Shown: one piece after another, positions 15,718-17,101 of the stretch | How the letters are laid out: each line of letters begins with the position of its first letter | How positions within the stretch are numbered: the stretch's first letter is position 1 | NCBI RefSeq assembly: GCF_000499385.1 | Contig: NW_013651694.1 | Location: 1 to 17,101 of the forward strand | Reading direction: 5' to 3' | Length of the DNA stretch: 17,101 nt | Source: Eimeria necatrix | Lineage: Eukaryota; Apicomplexa; Conoidasida; Eucoccidiorida; Eimeriidae | The notes under the pieces: generated by a model | Seen by the model: only the letters and a program-made list of their open reading frames with translations | What the model was told of the DNA's origin: nothing | The model's database searches: none | Position numbers and translations under genes: made by a program

Positions 15718-16818
15718 GAACAAACCCCAATTAAATACATATTTTTATTTACATATCTACCTCTCATTTGCATTAAATATATGTATAATATATCTGTATA
15801 TATACTTATTTATATATATGTGTGTATGTATGTTATATACTGGGTGGATTGGAATATGGCGGGGCTAGGGTTTAGGGTTTAGGGTTTGGGGAGGAGGAGG
15901 AGGGCATAGGACTAAAGAAGTAGGAGGACCAGAAATATTTAAATATGGAACAACTGGAGTTCAAAAGTAATAAAATGAACAAAAATGAAATAAAACAAAA
16001 ACTAAAAATGGAAAGGAAAAGAGAAAAGGGAAAGAAACGCAAATTGAAACGAGGTGTCGATACACTGCAGCAGGAAGGCAAAAGTGGAAAAAATGCGAAA
16101 ATAGGCGAAAATGGATGAAAATAAGTGCAAAAAAGTGCAAATAAAAGCAAATAAATGAAATAAATGGAAATAAATGCAAAAAATAACATTTAAATGTTAT
16201 TTAGAATTAAAATCACCAAGTTATTGGACTTCCGTAGCAGTCGACATGCAGAGCGCCCTTGCGCAGGTCGTAGGTGTACACGCAGCCGTCGAGGGAAGCC
16301 ACGATGAGGCGTTCCCGCGCCGCCACGATGCTGCAGAAGAATAAAAGCGCAAAATGCATTCAAAACAAATTAAAAACAATTTAAACAATTCAAATAATTC
16401 AAATAATTCAAATAATTCATTAATTGTTTTGAATTTCACTTCGCGCGGCCGCGCGGCTGCCGCGGGCGCAGCCGAACGCGCGGCTCTGCGGTGTACGTAC
16501 ACCTCAGCGTGCGCGCTCGACGAAAGCACTTTTGGGGAATTTGGGGTCGAAAATTCGGAATTTTGGATTAAAAAGTGGAAATAAGTGCAGCAAAATGCAA
16601 TTAAGTTGAATTTGAGGGTTTAATCGGCGAAAAAGGCGCAGTTTCCACCTCGAAATCGCGTCTTTCGCGTCCGCCAACACCTGCACGTAGCCAAAACGCC
16701 GGCCCCCCCCCCTTATGTCGAAAAGTCGCACAAGTCCGTCGGAGTCCCCCAAAGCTGCCAAGTGGCTCAGCGGGCTCGGCGAGGCCCGCAGCAGACACGC
16801 GTTTATCGGCGCTGCAGC

Positions 16819-16854
<36 letters not shown>

Positions 16855-17013
16855 GCAGCAGCAGCAGCAGCAGCAGCGGCAGCAGCAGCAGCAGCAGCAG
16901 TGGCAAAGCAGCAGCTTGATTGGCGGCTGCGCAGTGGGGGAGCACCAGTGGCCCGCATAGCGCAAGACCACTGGGTCTTCACCGGAGGAAAGACAGCAGC
17001 AGCAGCAGCAGCA

Positions 17014-17101
<88 letters not shown>
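15050..17101 (-). CDS. WDR83: WD40-repeat protein, WDR83/MORG1-like (5' partial)
   Basis: WDR83/MORG1 is a WD40 beta-propeller scaffold linked to MAPK signalling and the spliceosome. Exons: from beyond 16811 to 16649, 16330-16217, 15664-15189 and 15135-15050 (stop TGA). Phases agree at every junction (AG+C Ser, TG+C Cys, G+CA Ala). Segments match the family in order: GDSDGLVRLFDIRGG, then DAKDAISS, then IVASLDGCVYTYDLRKGALH, then VDCYGSPITC, then LLSCVDASLRLAEVTSGETL, then SGSEDGCIYFWDV, and finally LCTAATDGTVKLW. YGSPITC and the SEDG-x-x-x-FWD strand are characteristic. One loop has swollen with poly-Ala and poly-Q. Upstream, GEDPVVLRYAGHW and a poly-Cys stretch stay in frame to about 17005, where a CAG tract and the window edge stop the reading. 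The introns carry CTG tracts, palindromes and a telomere-type repeat. Least certain is the 53-bp last intron (15188-15136). Confidence 0.8.
15190..15228. repeat. GGGGGGCCCCCC tract
   Basis: Three to four alternating blocks of six G and six C, self-complementary. In the WD40 frame it encodes GGPP repeats, directly before the proposed donor at 15188. Confidence 0.9.
15866..15889 (+). repeat. Short interstitial telomere-type array (TTTAGGG)3
   Basis: ctagggtttagggtttagggtttgggg: about three units, in the opposite orientation to the array at 6091-6148. Lies in a WD40-gene intron. Confidence 0.85.
16053..16066. repeat. Degenerate palindrome GGTGTCGATACACT
   Basis: 10 of 14 match; half-sites GGTGT and ACAC kept, centre changed. 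In the WD40-gene intron. Confidence 0.45.
16490..16503. repeat. Dispersed palindrome GGTGTACGTACACC (exact)
   Basis: Exact copy in the WD40-gene intron 16331-16648, next to a GC-rich stretch containing gcggccgcgcggc. Confidence 0.9.
16815..16901 (-). repeat. (CTG)n tract with CCG interruptions, minus strand
   Basis: CAG triplets on plus interrupted by CGG twice. In the WD40 frame they encode poly-Cys with Arg. They end at ctgcag (16812), which could also be an acceptor, so the tract may be intronic. Confidence 0.75.
16994..17101. repeat. (CAG)7 joined to a (CTG)n tract at window edge
   Basis: CAG triplets switch to CTG at about 17014 and run to the window end with two TTG interruptions. The switch point makes a perfect hairpin. 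The gene upstream of it cannot be read. Confidence 0.9.

Larger units (their letters stand above)
15665..16216 (-). other. Intron of the WD40 gene with CTG tract at its 3' end
   Basis: Donor GTGATT, acceptor ctgctgctgcag. The last 55 bp before the acceptor are CTG triplets. The rest is AT-rich with a TATATA stretch, a short telomere-type array and a degenerate palindrome. Confidence 0.75.

Noticed and set aside
16273..16286. Palindrome-like GGTGTACACGCAGC
   Set aside because: Only 10 of 14 match and it encodes a conserved WD40 strand (GCVYT), so the likeness is probably chance.
1..17101. CRISPR array, tRNA or rRNA genes, bacterial defence or phage modules
   Set aside because: No spaced direct repeats with unique spacers, no tRNA B-box or cloverleaf seen, no rRNA-like stretch, and the gene structure is eukaryotic.

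Overview
The window is nuclear DNA of a coccidian apicomplexan, very probably Eimeria (E. tenella-like). Reasons: (CAG/CTG)n tracts run through exons, introns and spacers and give poly-Q/A/S/L/C runs. There are interstitial TTTAGGG telomere-type arrays. GC-rich exon islands sit in very AT-rich introns and spacers, and introns are short GT..AG. No bacterial-style operons, rRNA or tRNA were seen. Species assignment is inference. Gene models were built by hand from ORF islands, splice-site consensus and reading-phase agreement; no transcript data were used.

Layout: 1-2221 is AT-rich simple-sequence DNA. 2222-2897 (+) holds the 3' exons of a Q-rich protein. 3090-3485 (-) is a compact three-exon gene for a 79-aa protein. 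3615-5049 (-) is a six-exon gene for a 200-aa protein with a tentative TAF13/SPT3-like histone-fold segment. 5101-5950 carries two blocks of a 10-bp AGCTAGCCAC minisatellite. 5966-6106 (+) is a small ORF that runs into a telomere-type array (6091-6148), and a two-exon gene for a small secreted protein (6145-6680, -) abuts the array from the other side. 7161-10980 (+) is a dienelactone-hydrolase-like gene that appears to lack catalytic residues and carries an in-frame Ala/Gly-Glu-Glu-Ser minisatellite. 10981-12090 is a convergent spacer with a four-copy palindrome cluster. 12091-13467 (-) encodes a predicted four-span membrane protein with an in-frame TAG or a short intron. 13.6-14.8 kb (-) holds poorly resolved exon islands. 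15050-17101 (-) is a WDR83/MORG1-like WD40 gene, cut at its 5' end by the window edge.

The most striking unexplained signal is a dispersed 14-bp perfect palindrome, GGTGTACGTACACC. I found about 21 exact or degenerate copies (12 with at most one mismatch) in exons, introns and spacers, four of them clustered in tandem at 11119-11184. It does not belong to any gene family or transposon I recognise. The genes here have no obvious shared pathway.
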